Positions 9,282 through 17,587 of a stretch of 64,000 bases of DNA are shown in pieces. The stretch lies in the NCBI RefSeq assembly GCF_000007925.1, contig NC_005042.1, positions 1,240,001 through 1,304,000 on the forward strand, given 5' to 3'. Numbering within the stretch: the first letter of the stretch is position 1; each line of letters begins with the position of its first letter. Position numbers and translations under genes: made by a program. The notes beneath the pieces are model-generated. The model was not told the origin of the DNA. It was given only the letters and a program-made list of their open reading frames with translations, and did no database searches. The DNA is from Prochlorococcus marinus subsp. marinus str. CCMP1375 (lineage in GTDB: Bacteria; Cyanobacteriota; Cyanobacteriia; PCC-6307; Cyanobiaceae).

Positions 9282-10070
9282 ATGAAACCTTTGAAAATTT
9301 TAATTAGTAATGATGATGGTGTGTTTGCGGAAGGAATAAGAACTCTGGCAATTGCAGCTGCAAGTCGAGGGCATGAAGTAACTGTGGTATGCCCTGATCA
9401 AGAGCGCTCTGCAACAGGGCATGGGCTCACATTACAAGCTCCTATTAGAGCAGAAAGAGCAGATGAGCTTTTTAATGAAGGAATTCAGGCATGGGGATGT
9501 AGCGGAACACCTGCGGACTGCGTAAAACTTGCATTGAATGAACTTCTTAAAGAAAAGCCAGATCTTATTTTATCAGGAATCAATCATGGTCCAAATTTGG
9601 GCACAGATATTTTCTGTTCTGGAACTGTCGCAGCTGCTCTTGAAGGAACTCTTGAAGGTATTCCATCTCTAGCTGTAAGCATAGCCAGTTTTCAATGGCG
9701 CAAATTCAAACTAGCTGGAGAATTAGCATTAAATATTGCTGAAAATGCAATAAACCAGAAATGGCCTAAAAAACTACTTCTCAATTTAAATATTCCTCCT
9801 TGCGATTCAGAGCAAATGGGTAAACCAGGATGGACTAGGTTATCTATTCGCCAATATCAAGAGCAATTTAGCAAACGTAAAGATCCTAGGGGCAATGCTT
9901 ATTATTGGCTGGCGGGAGAAGCTGTCAAAGACCTTGAATCTGCTGGAGATGGTCCTAAAGAATGGCCTAGTGACGTATCCCAAATAGAAACGAACTCACC
10001 TTCTCTTACTCCTATACAACCAGATTTATTTTGGCGAGGTAATGTTAATGATTTACCTAAATTAAATTAA
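9282..10070 (+). CDS. surE: 5'/3'-nucleotidase SurE
   Basis: SurE family nucleoside-monophosphate phosphatase. The divalent-metal motif ISNDDG is near the N-terminus, followed by [11 protein letters not shown] and [22 protein letters not shown], all diagnostic. An earlier ATG at 9246 is in frame, but the ATG at 9282 gives [13 protein letters not shown], the normal N-terminus, and 262 residues, the usual length. It may take part in nucleotide recycling or stationary-phase survival; the physiological substrate in cyanobacteria is not settled. It is divergent from pheS and convergent with the DUF3611 gene. Confidence 0.93.
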   Translation: MKPLKILISNDDGVFAEGIRTLAIAAASRGHEVTVVCPDQERSATGHGLTLQAPIRAERADELFNEGIQAWGCSGTPADCVKLALNELLKEKPDLILSGINHGPNLGTDIFCSGTVAAALEGTLEGIPSLAVSIASFQWRKFKLAGELALNIAENAINQKWPKKLLLNLNIPPCDSEQMGKPGWTRLSIRQYQEQFSKRKDPRGNAYYWLAGEAVKDLESAGDGPKEWPSDVSQIETNSPSLTPIQPDLFWRGNVNDLPKLN

Positions 10071-10075
10071 TAAGA

Positions 10076-10639
10076 TCATTTCACACGATAGATCCGCTGA
10101 AGCAGCCAAAGAGAAAAGATCAACCCAATCAAGTGTGCAAAGAGTACTTGAGTATTGCTTAGTACCGAAAGCATTTCCAAAGAAGTAATTGGATAATTCT
10201 CCATTGATCTAACCCCAGCTCCGATAGAAATACCAGGAGCCTGCATAGAGGCTTGAACAAAAAGCGCTCCTGCTAAAGATTGATATCCAACAGAGGAAAA
10301 AACCAATCCCAACAGATCAACAATTAAACCCCTTTTTAACAATCTGCTTGTCTCAGCTCTGCTAGGTCTGGCTGGGGTATTAATTGATCTACCAGCAAGT
10401 ACTATCAACCAACCCTGCCAAAGGCTGTATAACAATAAGAAGAAAGCCAAAGTGGTAAGGGATAATCCTGGCCCAAGGCCCAATGCTCTCTCTGAATTTC
10501 TTGCCAAGCTGCTTCCTATATTGTTAAAAAGCAACACACCAATCACAACAACTCCAAGCACTGTTTGGAACCAAAAGCGTATCCATCCAATACGACGCAT
10601 GCCTAATGCAAGCAAAGGAAAATCGGGCTGCTCAGCCAT
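10076..10639 (-). CDS. DUF3611 membrane protein
   Basis: This protein of 187 residues has four hydrophobic segments (about 22-42, 62-85, 110-130 and 160-180). It resembles the DUF3611 family of cyanobacteria and plastids, whose function is not established. I chose the ATG at 10639 (MAEQPDFPLLALGMRR) over an in-frame TTG three codons earlier. The N-terminal RRIGWIRFWFQTVLGVV and LYSLWQGWL are the recognisable parts. It is divergent from ribF with about 60 bases between them and ends 5 bases from the surE stop. Confidence 0.7.
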   Translation of the reverse strand: MAEQPDFPLLALGMRRIGWIRFWFQTVLGVVVIGVLLFNNIGSSLARNSERALGLGPGLSLTTLAFFLLLYSLWQGWLIVLAGRSINTPARPSRAETSRLLKRGLIVDLLGLVFSSVGYQSLAGALFVQASMQAPGISIGAGVRSMENYPITSLEMLSVLSNTQVLFAHLIGLIFSLWLLQRIYRVK

Positions 10640-10699
10640 CAAAATCAATACGGCATTAAGTCAAACTTGCCACCAAAACGAGAAAATTGCACGCTCATC

Positions 10700-11617
10700 T
10701 TGATATCACTCTGTTCTCCACTTCAAGCTCGTCTCCCTACGGCATTAGCTCTTGGGAGCTTTGATGGCCTTCATGCTGGCCATAGAAGCGTTATAAAAAC
10801 AATCACTAGCAATACAACTGCTGTTCCTACAGTTGTAAGCTTTTGGCCCCATCCACGAGAAGTCCTTTATGGAGAATCAAAGCTTCGACTTTATCTTCCC
10901 TCAGAAAAGGCTTTGTTACTTGAACACTTAGGAGTAAAGCAATTAGTTCTGGTTCCATTTGACCTTTCTTTAGCATCCTTAAGTGCAGATGAATTCTTTC
11001 ATGAAATCCTCATCAAAAACCTTCAAGCAAAACAAATTTCAGTAGGAGCTAATTTCAGGTTTGGAAAAAACAGAGAAGGTGATTCTGACAAATTGATAGA
11101 ACTTGGGGAAAAAGCAAATATCAAAGTCAGAGTTCTAGAGATAATTGAAGATAACCAAGGCCGTATGAGTAGCAGCAGAATTAGAGAAGCCTTAAAAGAT
11201 GGTGATATAAAATTAACAAATTCTCTTTTAGGAAGAGCTTATAGCTTTGGTGGGAAAGTTGTGCCAGGGAAAGGTATCGGAAGAAAATTAGGATGGCCTA
11301 CAGCAAACCTAGAGATTGATGGAAGCAAGCTGCTTCCAGGTCAGGGAGTCTATGCAGTTATGACGAGAGCATCTGATGAAAAATCTTTTAGCCCTGCAAT
11401 TATGAATTTGGGACCGCAACCAACCATCAATCCTCATGCTCCATCAGCAACAGAAGTTCATGTTTTAAATAAGCAAGTAAACCTAAAAGGGAAAGATTTA
11501 ATTGTTGAACCTGTAGAAAGAATAAGAACTCAAAAGAAATTCACAACTCTAAAAGATCTAAGCAATCAAATTGAATTAGACGCGAGAAAAGCTATTTCAA
11601 TACTTACTCAAAGGTAG
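10700..11617 (+). CDS. ribF: Bifunctional riboflavin kinase/FAD synthetase RibF
   Basis: This protein phosphorylates riboflavin to FMN and adenylates FMN to FAD. The N-terminal nucleotidyltransferase domain has ALGSFDGLHAGHR and the SSSRIREAL motif. The C-terminal flavokinase domain has GKGIGRKLGWPTANLE and the conserved MNLGPQPT segment. No ATG precedes the first motif. TTG at 10700 gives the N-terminus MISLCSPLQ and 305 residues, and a TTG at 10667 is the longest option; neither has a clear ribosome binding site. Its stop is 3 bases from that of the convergent 38-residue membrane gene. Confidence 0.92.
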   Translation: MISLCSPLQARLPTALALGSFDGLHAGHRSVIKTITSNTTAVPTVVSFWPHPREVLYGESKLRLYLPSEKALLLEHLGVKQLVLVPFDLSLASLSADEFFHEILIKNLQAKQISVGANFRFGKNREGDSDKLIELGEKANIKVRVLEIIEDNQGRMSSSRIREALKDGDIKLTNSLLGRAYSFGGKVVPGKGIGRKLGWPTANLEIDGSKLLPGQGVYAVMTRASDEKSFSPAIMNLGPQPTINPHAPSATEVHVLNKQVNLKGKDLIVEPVERIRTQKKFTTLKDLSNQIELDARKAISILTQR

Positions 11618-11619
11618 AA

Positions 11620-11736
11620 TTAAGATGGGGAGGGATAAGCATTAGCAAGTCCCCAAACCACAAAAAAGCCTATTCCACCCAGCAAGACAACTCCCCAAAT
11701 CAGCACATTGGTGCTATCAAAATCTGCCTTTTCCAT
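11620..11736 (-). CDS. 38-residue single-pass membrane protein
   Basis: A short ATG frame encodes MEKADFDSTNVLIWG followed by a hydrophobic helix (about residues 11-31, including LLGGIGFFVVWGL) and the tail ANAYPSPS. It resembles in size and layout the tiny subunits of photosystems or the cytochrome b6f complex, but matches none of those I know by sequence (PetG/L/M/N, PsbT/X/Y, PsaM, Ycf12). It fills the gap between ribF and thiE almost exactly, and its composition is not that of random AT-rich spacer. Function is unknown. Confidence 0.65.
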   Translation of the reverse strand: MEKADFDSTNVLIWGVVLLGGIGFFVVWGLANAYPSPS

Positions 11737-11779
11737 AACCTAAGGAATATGCAACCATTTAAAGGTTGGCACGAAATAG

Positions 11780-12820
11780 ATGTCTGTCACCCCTAATCCA
11801 GATCAACATGTGGCTCAGCTCATAGATGCCAACTTAGATAGAGCAAGGGAAGGGCTACGTGTAATTGAAGACTGGTGCAGATTTAGCTTAAAAAATAAAG
11901 ATATGGTTATAACTTTAAAAAACTGGAGGCAACAACTAGGGAAAGAGCATTACGAAATATACAAAAACGCGAGGTCCTCAAGCTCTGATCAAAGTGCAGG
12001 GTTGAGTCATCCAGCTCAAAAGGAAAGAATTCTTCCTCAACAAATACTTTCAGCTAACTTTGCGAGAATTCAAGAAGCTTTAAGAGTCATAGAAGAATTC
12101 TCTCGCATTTCTCACCCGAAACTGTCAAAAATTTCTGCACAGATTCGTTATGAGATCTATGACTTAGAAGTAATCATATTAAAAATTTCCAACCTCAATA
12201 TGCTTGATGAAAAACTTAAATCTTGCAAACTTTGCCTTATTACAAGAACTCATCCAGAACTAATTAAGACTGTTTTGTTAGCACTAAAAGCAGGCGTAAC
12301 TATGATTCAATATCGATGCAAAGAAACTCCTGATAATCAAATGATTGCAGAAGCAAAAGAATTAGCTTCTATTTGCAAAAGTTACAATTCTCTTTTCTTA
12401 ATAAATGATAGAGCTGACATAGCATTAGCAGTAGACGCTGATGGAGTTCATCTAGGGCAAAAAGATATGCCAATACAAACAGCAAGAAAAATAATAGGGC
12501 ATCAAAAGATTATCGGATTAAGTACACATTCATTAGAAGAAATTCAAAATGCCACATCTCAAGGCTGCAACTATATCGGTATAGGCCCTATCTTTAAAAC
12601 CAAGTCCAAGCAAAATGATTTATCATTAGGTATTGATTTCTTCAGCAAAATCAATCTAAAAACTAATCTCCCATGGTTTGCAATTGGTGGAATTAATAAA
12701 GATAATATTGATAAAATAAAAGAAGTTGGGATAAAACGGGTCGCCGTAATAAATGCAATTATGGGAGCAGAGGATCCTTACCTAGCTAGTAAAGAACTTT
12801 TGGGGAAGCTGAAAAAATGA
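11780..12820 (+). CDS. thiE: Thiamine-phosphate synthase with N-terminal ThiD2-like domain
   Basis: This 346-residue protein couples HMP-pyrophosphate and thiazole phosphate to thiamine phosphate. The C-terminal TIM barrel (about 145-346) has the ThiE signatures FLINDRADIALAVDADGVHLGQ and YIGIGPIFKTKSK. The N-terminal 140 residues form the extra domain usual in cyanobacterial ThiE (ThiD2-type). It contains an internal repeat: DANLDRAREGLRVIEDWCRF (about 16-35) and SANFARIQEALRVIEEFSRI (about 91-110). The stop overlaps the thiS start in ATGA, so the two are coupled. No TPP riboswitch is evident upstream. Confidence 0.95.
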   Translation: MSVTPNPDQHVAQLIDANLDRAREGLRVIEDWCRFSLKNKDMVITLKNWRQQLGKEHYEIYKNARSSSSDQSAGLSHPAQKERILPQQILSANFARIQEALRVIEEFSRISHPKLSKISAQIRYEIYDLEVIILKISNLNMLDEKLKSCKLCLITRTHPELIKTVLLALKAGVTMIQYRCKETPDNQMIAEAKELASICKSYNSLFLINDRADIALAVDADGVHLGQKDMPIQTARKIIGHQKIIGLSTHSLEEIQNATSQGCNYIGIGPIFKTKSKQNDLSLGIDFFSKINLKTNLPWFAIGGINKDNIDKIKEVGIKRVAVINAIMGAEDPYLASKELLGKLKK

Positions 12821-13029
12821 ACCTAATAATAAATGGAGAGCAAAAAATCATTAACGCAAATTCTCAAGTTGCGAATTTAGCAATAGTTATTAAGGAGCTA
12901 GGATTTAATCCAAAATTAATAGTAGTCGAATTCAATGGTTTAATACTAAGTCCTCAAGTTTGGGAAACCCAGGAAGTAAGAGACGGGGATATTCTTGAGA
13001 TAGTTACAATTGTTGGAGGTGGGTGCTAG
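12817..13029 (+). CDS. thiS: Sulfur carrier protein ThiS
   Basis: This 70-residue ubiquitin-fold protein carries sulfur as a C-terminal thiocarboxylate for thiazole formation. It has the ThiS core (VVEFNGLIL, DGDILEIVTIVGGG) and normal length. The unusual point is the end: the sequence finishes GGGC, one Cys beyond the Gly-Gly that would carry the thiocarboxylate. Either the last residue is removed or activation tolerates it. It is translationally coupled to thiE (ATGA overlap). The 249 bases after it hold no gene that I can support. Confidence 0.93.
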   Translation: MNLIINGEQKIINANSQVANLAIVIKELGFNPKLIVVEFNGLILSPQVWETQEVRDGDILEIVTIVGGGC

Positions 13030-13278
13030 CTCGGTCAATCAAATCCTAAAACCAATGACTTTATTTCTTTGAATATTAAAGTTAATCACAGCAACTAGAA
13101 AACATAGAAACTTCTAAGAAAAGCGAAAACCAACTCAAATCTTAAGCATTTATAAAAAACAAGGCAAAAAAAGGCTCTTTTTTGAAATCTTTATATTTTC
13201 TTTCGCTAAAAACTCGCAATATGTCTCGTGTCAGCGGTTTCACACAGTTAAGTTACCCATACGTTTTTTATTAATTAG

Positions 13279-13446
13279 GTGTCTGCTTCATCTCAGCCTG
13301 AGCCTCGGTCAATGAAGTGGGAGCTCAATGGCGAATTAGCTCAAAGAGATTTATCTGAGCTTGTCAATCGATTGCTTGATGTTGAATCAAAAAGCAACAG
13401 CAATGAGCTTTCACGATTGGGAACAAAATATGACAAAGAAGATTGA
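13279..13446 (+). CDS. Small acidic protein of unknown function, 55 residues or fewer
   Basis: A GTG-started frame encodes VSASSQPEPRSMKWELNG followed by ELAQRDLSELVNRLLDV and a polar tail. An internal ATG at 13312 would give 44 residues (MKWELNGELAQRD). Predicted to be soluble and helical. The codon use (mostly A/T third positions, sensible amino-acid mix) looks coding, but there is no strong ribosome binding site for either start. I do not recognise the family. It lies alone between thiS and larB, just ahead of another tiny frame. Confidence 0.5.
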   Translation: MSASSQPEPRSMKWELNGELAQRDLSELVNRLLDVESKSNSNELSRLGTKYDKED

Positions 13447-13553
13447 TCTTCCTGAATACCTCTTGCGAATTTATAATTCATAGATCAACTTTTATTTAAT
13501 AAGAAAATAATTTTTTGGAACCATCAAGATCACTGTTATGGGTCAATACACCT

Positions 13554-13649
13554 GTGCTACTTGAAGCTCTAGAAAGGTACCAAGAAGATCGACTTGCTCA
13601 TCCAATGAAATTATGGGTAGAGCAGATACTTGAGTTGAATCAAAATTAG
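13554..13649 (+). CDS. Very small possible protein, 31-44 residues
   Basis: The frame VLLEALERYQEDRLAHP followed by MKLWVEQILELNQN looks like a compact amphipathic helical peptide rather than random sequence. It starts at GTG 13554, or at TTG 13515 if extended to 44 residues. No clear ribosome binding site is visible. It ends 10 bases before the convergent larB stop. It may be a real microprotein or the remains of a longer gene; I cannot decide from one sequence. Confidence 0.4.
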   Translation: MLLEALERYQEDRLAHPMKLWVEQILELNQN

Positions 13650-13659
13650 TTTTAAAAAA

Positions 13660-14331
13660 TCAATATTTTTTAAAAAGGTCAGATTTAATAATTCTCAAAG
13701 CTGCCATAGCAGCTCCATATCCATTATCGATATTTACTACCAACAATCCTGGGGAGCAACTCGAAAGCATACTCAGCAAAGAAGCATTGCCTCCGCCACT
13801 TACTCCATAACCAACTGATACTGGCAAACCAATTACTGGCTGTGGAATCAATCCTGCAATGACTGTTGGCAAAGAGCCCTCCATGCCCGCACAAACAATA
13901 ACAACTCTTGCTTTAGTAAATCTCTCTAGCTTTCCCAATAGCCTATGTAGTCCCGCTACACCTATGTCCATCAAGCAATCTGTTTGTATTCCATGCATAC
14001 GTAAAGATAATTCTGCTTCTGCTGCTACCCCCACATCACTAGTCCCACCACTAACCACTAAAACCTCTCCTAAAGATGGATCAAGATCAAGCGGAGAGCC
14101 TAATGTCAAGCAAGAGGCCTGAGAATGATATTGAACACTTTCTAAAGTATCTAATATTTTTTCAGCTTTTTTATTATCCACTCTTGTTACTAAAGCCATT
14201 TGAGAGGTAGCTTGAAATCTCCTCAAAATCTCGCAGATCTGCTCATATGATTTGTGCTGACCCCATATAGCCTCAACCATGCCTAAGCGTTTAAGTCGCT
14301 CATGATCTAGCTTAAATTCTTTTTCAATCAT
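13660..14331 (-). CDS. larB: LarB-like (AIR carboxylase-related) protein
   Basis: This 223-residue protein matches the LarB family: a PurE-like C-terminal domain with VVSGGTSDVGVAAEAELSL, CAGMEGSLPTVIAGL and PVSVGYGVSGGG. In lactobacilli LarB carboxylates and hydrolyses NaAD as the first step of the nickel-pincer cofactor of lactate racemase. Whether it does so here is unknown, since no larC, larE or larA lies nearby. The start ATG overlaps the stop of the upstream TIGR03792 gene (ATGA), suggesting coupling. Confidence 0.88.
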   Translation of the reverse strand: MIEKEFKLDHERLKRLGMVEAIWGQHKSYEQICEILRRFQATSQMALVTRVDNKKAEKILDTLESVQYHSQASCLTLGSPLDLDPSLGEVLVVSGGTSDVGVAAEAELSLRMHGIQTDCLMDIGVAGLHRLLGKLERFTKARVVIVCAGMEGSLPTVIAGLIPQPVIGLPVSVGYGVSGGGNASLLSMLSSCSPGLLVVNIDNGYGAAMAALRIIKSDLFKKY

Positions 14332-14777
14332 TGAGGAAATAATTCACCTTGAGCTTTAATTGGAAAAGGATTCGATAATGTTTCCCCAGTTAAATCCTTT
14401 GCAATTTCCTCAAAAAGTTTTTGAATCTTATCAATCTCTTCTTGTGGAATTCTTTTCCAATCTTCTCGAGTAGCCCAACTTATAAGTAAAATTGCTTCTT
14501 GTTTTTGAGGGTTCCAAAGAAGCTGTCGGCCAAGGAATCCTTTTTGTTCTTTAAGCCAAGGTTCCCAACTTTTTTTCTCAGCAGTTAACCAAGCCCTTCT
14601 TTCTTGATCACTGACTTTTAGTCGAAGGTACTCAATAACAGTAGTGTCAGTATTTTTCATATCTACCTGATTTGCAGCATATACAACTTGAGCATTTGCA
14701 AGAAAAAGAGCCAAGAAAGAAAGAAACAAAGTTAATACAATGAAGATTTTCTTCCTAAGTAATTTTACGAAAAGCAT
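14328..14777 (-). CDS. TIGR03792-type exported cyanobacterial protein
   Basis: This 149-residue protein begins with a hydrophobic signal or anchor segment (about 10-33, ending near NAQVVYAANQ). A soluble domain follows that looks like a ferredoxin-like dimeric alpha/beta-barrel fold (VIEYLRLKV, KKSWEPWLKEQKGFLGRQLL, ILLISWATREDW). This agrees with the cyanobacterial TIGR03792 family, which has no known function. It is 2 bases downstream of the trmD-ispF fusion and coupled to larB by ATGA. Confidence 0.7.
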   Translation of the reverse strand: MLFVKLLRKKIFIVLTLFLSFLALFLANAQVVYAANQVDMKNTDTTVIEYLRLKVSDQERRAWLTAEKKSWEPWLKEQKGFLGRQLLWNPQKQEAILLISWATREDWKRIPQEEIDKIQKLFEEIAKDLTGETLSNPFPIKAQGELFPQ

Positions 14778-14779
14778 TT

Positions 14780-16003
14780 TTATGTTTTTTCTAACAGCAC
14801 AACTGCATGACTACTAATTCCTTCTTCTCTTCCCTCTGCTCCAAGCAATTCATTTGTTGTTGCTTTCACACCCACAGAAGAAGTTTCTATTCCTAGTTTA
14901 TCAGCAATATTTTGGCGCATAGCATCAATGTGAGGCTTCAATTTAGGCCTCTCTGCAATAACAACTGAATCAATATTTACCACCTTCCATCCTTCCTCTT
15001 TTATTAAACATCCAACCTTTTCTAAAAGCATCAAACTATTTGCATCTTTCCATTGAGGATCATTTGGAGGGAAATACTTTCCTATATCCCCTAAAGAAAG
15101 AGCCCCAAGCATTGCATCCATTAAGGAATGAATCAATACATCTGCATCACTATGTCCATCAAGTCCTAACCCTTCTGGGTGATGAAGCCTAACGCCGCCA
15201 ATGATAAGGGGTCTATCAGTCACCAATCGATGAATGTCATAACCATTACCGATACGAAAAGGCACAGAAGTAAATCCAGATAAATCTATTCTTGTCTTAT
15301 TAGATGCCTCTTTTGCAACCCATAGTTCATAAAGATCTGGTCGTCGTTCTTTTGTGCGTTGCTCTCTTTTTTCCTGTCTCCAAGTAGAAATAGCTGCATG
15401 ATTCCCACTAAGTAATACCTTTGGCACATTAAGACCCCTAAATATCTCTGGGCGCGTGTAATGAGGATGTTCAAGTAAACCATCTGCATGACTCTCATCA
15501 ACCAATGATTCTGCGCTACCAATAGTCCCTGGAAGCAACCTTAAGACTCCATTGATAATTGTCATGGCAGCCAATTCACCTCCAGTCAAAATAAAATCGC
15601 CTAAAGATATTTCTTCATCAGCAAGAGTTCTAATTCGCTCATCAAAGCCCTCGTAATGTCCGCAAATAAAAACTAATTGCTCATATTCTTTAGCCCATCG
15701 CCACAAATCATTTTGTGTCAACTTGTTCCCTTGTGGTGTCATCATTAACACTCTTCTCTTCGGCAAGGCTGGGATGGATTCAAAAGCTTCAAAAAAGGGT
15801 TCTGTTTTTAATACCATGCCTACACCACCTCCATATGGCTCATCATCTACTTTGTGATAGCTATCCTTTGTAAAGTTTCTAGGATTATATAAATTCAAAT
15901 CAGCAATTCCTGTAGAAAAGGCTCGTCCAATGACTCCTAGTTCATTAAGACTTTGAAAAGAATCAGGGGCTAGGCTTAATACATCCAGGCGATATGCAGT
16001 CAT
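14780..16003 (-). CDS. trmD-ispF: In-frame fusion: TrmD tRNA (guanine37-N1)-methyltransferase and IspF MECDP synthase
   Basis: One uninterrupted 407-codon frame holds two enzymes. Residues 1 to about 235 are TrmD, which makes m1G37 in tRNA, with the trefoil-knot SAM site [13 protein letters not shown] and [11 protein letters not shown]. Residues 247-407 are a complete IspF of the MEP isoprenoid pathway, with metal ligands in GYDIH (Asp 256, His 258) and His 292, plus the HSDAD motif. No stop separates them. The codon at 247 is GTG (minus strand, 15265) and begins a normal-length 161-residue IspF, so internal initiation could also give free IspF. Era lies 5 bases upstream. Confidence 0.93.
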   Translation of the reverse strand: MTAYRLDVLSLAPDSFQSLNELGVIGRAFSTGIADLNLYNPRNFTKDSYHKVDDEPYGGGVGMVLKTEPFFEAFESIPALPKRRVLMMTPQGNKLTQNDLWRWAKEYEQLVFICGHYEGFDERIRTLADEEISLGDFILTGGELAAMTIINGVLRLLPGTIGSAESLVDESHADGLLEHPHYTRPEIFRGLNVPKVLLSGNHAAISTWRQEKREQRTKERRPDLYELWVAKEASNKTRIDLSGFTSVPFRIGNGYDIHRLVTDRPLIIGGVRLHHPEGLGLDGHSDADVLIHSLMDAMLGALSLGDIGKYFPPNDPQWKDANSLMLLEKVGCLIKEEGWKVVNIDSVVIAERPKLKPHIDAMRQNIADKLGIETSSVGVKATTNELLGAEGREEGISSHAVVLLEKT

Positions 16004-16008
16004 AACTT

Positions 16009-16953
16009 TTATTTCTCCCCAAAACCCAACTCGGCCAACCTTGCTGGCTTACTTCTCCAATCAGGAACAACCTTTACAAAAAGCTCAAGATATACAGGTC
16101 CATTTAAGAGTTTCTGAATTTGCATTCTTGCGCCTTTGCCTATTTTCTTCAACATAGAGCCTCCTTTACCGATCAATATTCCTTTCTGACTTTTCCGTTC
16201 TACTAAAACTGTTGCCAATATGGCAATTCTTTTTTTGCTAACCCCTTTTTTCTTGCTTGCAGTCATCTCTTCAATACGATCAATGCTCACAGCAACACTA
16301 TGAGGAATTTCTTCTCTTGTGTTTAGAAGAACTTGCTCACGAATAAGTTCCCGCATCAAAATTTCTTCAGGTTGATCAGAAGTGACACCTGATGGATAAA
16401 GAAGAGGACCAACTGGTAATGTGCTTGAAATCTTTTGTATTAAGCCATCGCAACCTTTGCCGTTAATTGCGCTGCAACAAAAAAAGTTCCAGCCGGTGTT
16501 ATTAAAGAAGCTTATATATTCCTTTATCCTGTCTGTACGTTGATTTTCTGTAACAAGATCCCATTTATTTAAAACAATGGTTACCGGTATGTTTTGACCC
16601 TTAAGTAATTTCACAATATAAGAATCTCCACTGCCAGGAGGTTCATTGCCATCAAAAATAAGCAAAATGCTGTCAACTTCCCCTATAACTTTTTTCGAAG
16701 TATTTACTAATCTTTCCCCCAGCAAATGATGAGGCTTATGAATCCCTGGAGTATCAACAAAAACCAATTGAGCCTTATTAATAGTCAAAATCGCTCTTAA
16801 TCGGTTTCGCGTTGTTTGAGCTACAGGAGAAGTAATCGCAACTTTCTCTCCTACAAATTGATTAATCAAAGTTGATTTACCAACATTAGGCCTGCCAATC
16901 AATGCCACAAAACCAGACCTGAAACCCTCTGGAGTGGGCTCTAATGTTGACAT
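16009..16953 (-). CDS. era: GTPase Era
   Basis: This 314-residue GTPase helps 16S rRNA processing and 30S assembly. The G1 loop [10 protein letters not shown]3 DTPGIHKP and G4 NKWD are present, and the C-terminal KH domain carries [15 protein letters not shown]. The open frame begins at a TTG (16959), but the ATG two codons later is the more likely start. It heads a minus-strand run with trmD-ispF, the TIGR03792 gene and larB, with gaps of 5 and 2 bases and then a 4-base overlap. It is divergent from the 172-residue gene at 17003. Confidence 0.96.
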   Translation of the reverse strand: MSTLEPTPEGFRSGFVALIGRPNVGKSTLINQFVGEKVAITSPVAQTTRNRLRAILTINKAQLVFVDTPGIHKPHHLLGERLVNTSKKVIGEVDSILLIFDGNEPPGSGDSYIVKLLKGQNIPVTIVLNKWDLVTENQRTDRIKEYISFFNNTGWNFFCCSAINGKGCDGLIQKISSTLPVGPLLYPSGVTSDQPEEILMRELIREQVLLNTREEIPHSVAVSIDRIEEMTASKKKGVSKKRIAILATVLVERKSQKGILIGKGGSMLKKIGKGARMQIQKLLNGPVYLELFVKVVPDWRSKPARLAELGFGEK

Positions 16954-17002
16954 AGTCAATGACTCTCCTCACACAGTTTGCTCCCTAAAGCAAAATAACT
17001 GT

Positions 17003-17521
17003 ATGGACAAACAAACTCCGAGTTTTGAAGAAGCAATGAATGCTGCATCTTTATGGTGCAATGCTTGGGAAGAAGGCGAACTTAGCGATGAAGTTTTAGC
17101 TGACAGAGTCGCTGAGCTTGTAGAAACTATAAATGGAGCCAGAGGGTTCTTTGTCATTAGCCTTTCAAGCAACTCACCCCTTATGGACAGACTACCTGAA
17201 GCGCTTATATTTCGATTAAGAGCAGCTGGAGATTCCGTAATTGACCTTACAATCAGGAATCTTGCAATGAGCACTGCAATGTCATTGCATCATGAAAGAG
17301 ATAAAAACCTAGAGCAAAAGTATAATTCCGAACAAATTAAAAGAAGATGTATAGAGCTTTTAAGATTACTTGAGCCAAATTCAGTTAAGGAAAAAATAGA
17401 ACAGCTTATACAATCAATAAGTGGTGAAGGTTGTTACGGAGATTTCCTAAAGAGATGGGGCTATGATGAAGAGCAGAAAAAAGCCATAATATCAAGTATT
17501 AATTCTATTGTGGAAAATTAA
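17003..17521 (+). CDS. Conserved-looking cyanobacterial protein of unknown function
   Basis: This soluble, mostly helical protein has 172 residues. The N-terminal part reads FEEAMNAASLWCNAWEEGEL and the middle GARGFFVISLSSNSPLMD. I do not recognise a catalytic motif. The frame is open from 16934, but that extension runs into the era promoter region, while ATG at 17003 gives MDKQTPSFEEAM, a natural start. The gene ends just before a strong terminator hairpin. Function is unknown. Confidence 0.75.
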   Translation: MDKQTPSFEEAMNAASLWCNAWEEGELSDEVLADRVAELVETINGARGFFVISLSSNSPLMDRLPEALIFRLRAAGDSVIDLTIRNLAMSTAMSLHHERDKNLEQKYNSEQIKRRCIELLRLLEPNSVKEKIEQLIQSISGEGCYGDFLKRWGYDEEQKKAIISSINSIVEN

Positions 17522-17530
17522 ATAAATAAT

Positions 17531-17561
17531 AAAAAAGGAGGCATTATAAGCCTCCTTTTTT
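17531..17561. terminator. Bidirectional rho-independent terminator
   Basis: The inverted repeat GGAGGC (17537-17542) and GCCTCC (17550-17555) with a 7-base loop is flanked by A6 on one side and T6 on the other, so it works in both directions. It lies between the convergent 17003-17521 gene and the Bax-inhibitor-like gene. Confidence 0.9.
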
Positions 17562-17587
17562 ATTATTTATTTATAGAAATTAAACTA

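Noticed and set aside
11740-11790. TPP riboswitch before thiE
   Set aside because: The spacer is too short (43 bases to the neighbouring gene) and has no THI-box motif.
13219-13272. Short frame MSRVSGFTQLSYPYVFY before the 13279 gene
   Set aside because: It has 17 codons, is out of frame with the following gene, and shows no sign that it is a frameshifted part of it.
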